Of a stretch of 13,708 nt of DNA, positions 13,667 through 13,708 are shown piece after piece. The DNA comes from CBDUMN01 sp965368335 (GTDB taxonomy: Bacteria; Pseudomonadota; Alphaproteobacteria; Rhodospirillales; JAPHRK01): NCBI GenBank assembly GCA_965368335.1, contig CBDUMN010000091.1, forward strand, positions 1 through 13,708. The letters are read 5' to 3'. Position numbers and translations under genes: made by a program. The notes beneath the pieces are model-generated. The model saw nothing but the letters and a program-made list of their open reading frames with translations, was not told where the DNA came from and ran no database searches. Each line of letters starts with the position of its first letter. Position 1 is the stretch's first letter.

Positions 13667-13708
13667 TTGTTGAAAAAATGAAGGGATGCGCAGGCGGCGG
13701 GAGTTCTG

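Larger units (their letters stand above)
13588..13708 (+). other. 5' leader of a pre-rRNA transcript
   Basis: From the presumed start at about 13588 to the window edge the sequence is non-coding and leads to the mature 16S gene, which is not in the window. The final part, with GAAGGGATGCGCAGGCGGCG, resembles the 5' half of the 16S processing stem in alphaproteobacteria. The call rests on the promoter and the antitermination boxes rather than on rRNA itself. Confidence 0.65.

Noticed and set aside
1..13708. tRNA genes, CRISPR arrays, complete insertion sequences or phage genes
   Set aside because: No tRNA-type arms, no regularly spaced repeats, and no transposase or integrase reading frame were found on either strand.

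Overview
This 13.7 kb window looks chromosomal and comes from an alphaproteobacterium, most likely Rhodospirillales-like. Three things point there: mid GC content, a leader at the right edge with the form of an alphaproteobacterial ribosomal RNA operon (TTGACA-N17-TAGAAA, then a boxA reading TGCTCTTTGACA), and the mix of ExbB/ExbD, GreB, MOSC and c-di-GMP genes. The genus cannot be named from sequence alone. I see no phage, plasmid, CRISPR or tRNA signature.

Layout, left to right. (1) 1-792: the 3' end of an exbB gene and a complete exbD, the proton-motive-force motor of TonB-dependent uptake; both point right. (2) 793-1104: a gene-free stretch with a 103 bp imperfect inverted-repeat element (MITE/REP-like), a candidate promoter and a two-tier stem-loop just ahead of the next ribosome binding site. 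(3) 1105-4791: four rightward genes: a Nudix hydrolase, a membrane diguanylate cyclase, greB (18 bp after the cyclase) and a membrane-directed MsrA-MsrB fusion. (4) 4823-6613: a leftward PAS-GGDEF-EAL protein whose EAL half looks active and whose GGDEF half is degenerate. (5) 6862-9203: a small putative winged-helix protein, then an orphan membrane hybrid-free histidine kinase with a PAS domain. (6) 9277-10550: a small lipoprotein abutting, tail to tail, a leftward two-gene unit (an uncharacterised acidic protein and a small HNH nuclease). (7) 10676-12733: a MOSC protein, and a lipoprotein combining TPRs, three SHOCT-like repeats and a SPOR domain. (8) 12745-13272: a leftward lipoprotein of unknown function. 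(9) 13273-13708: intergenic DNA leading into a ribosomal RNA operon whose 16S gene lies beyond the edge.

Functionally the window is dominated by envelope and signalling genes. It has a c-di-GMP synthase and a c-di-GMP phosphodiesterase on opposite strands within 5 kb, an unpartnered kinase, three lipoproteins (one carrying a peptidoglycan-binding SPOR domain), and a methionine sulfoxide repair enzyme apparently directed to the membrane or periplasm. I do not see a convincing new multi-gene defence or biosynthetic system. The points most worth checking are the triple SHOCT-like TPR/SPOR lipoprotein with its paired palindromes upstream, the degenerate GDDEF that keeps its inhibitory-site motif, the MsrB half without its usual resolving cysteine, the MITE-like repeat, and the structured leader of the Nudix gene.
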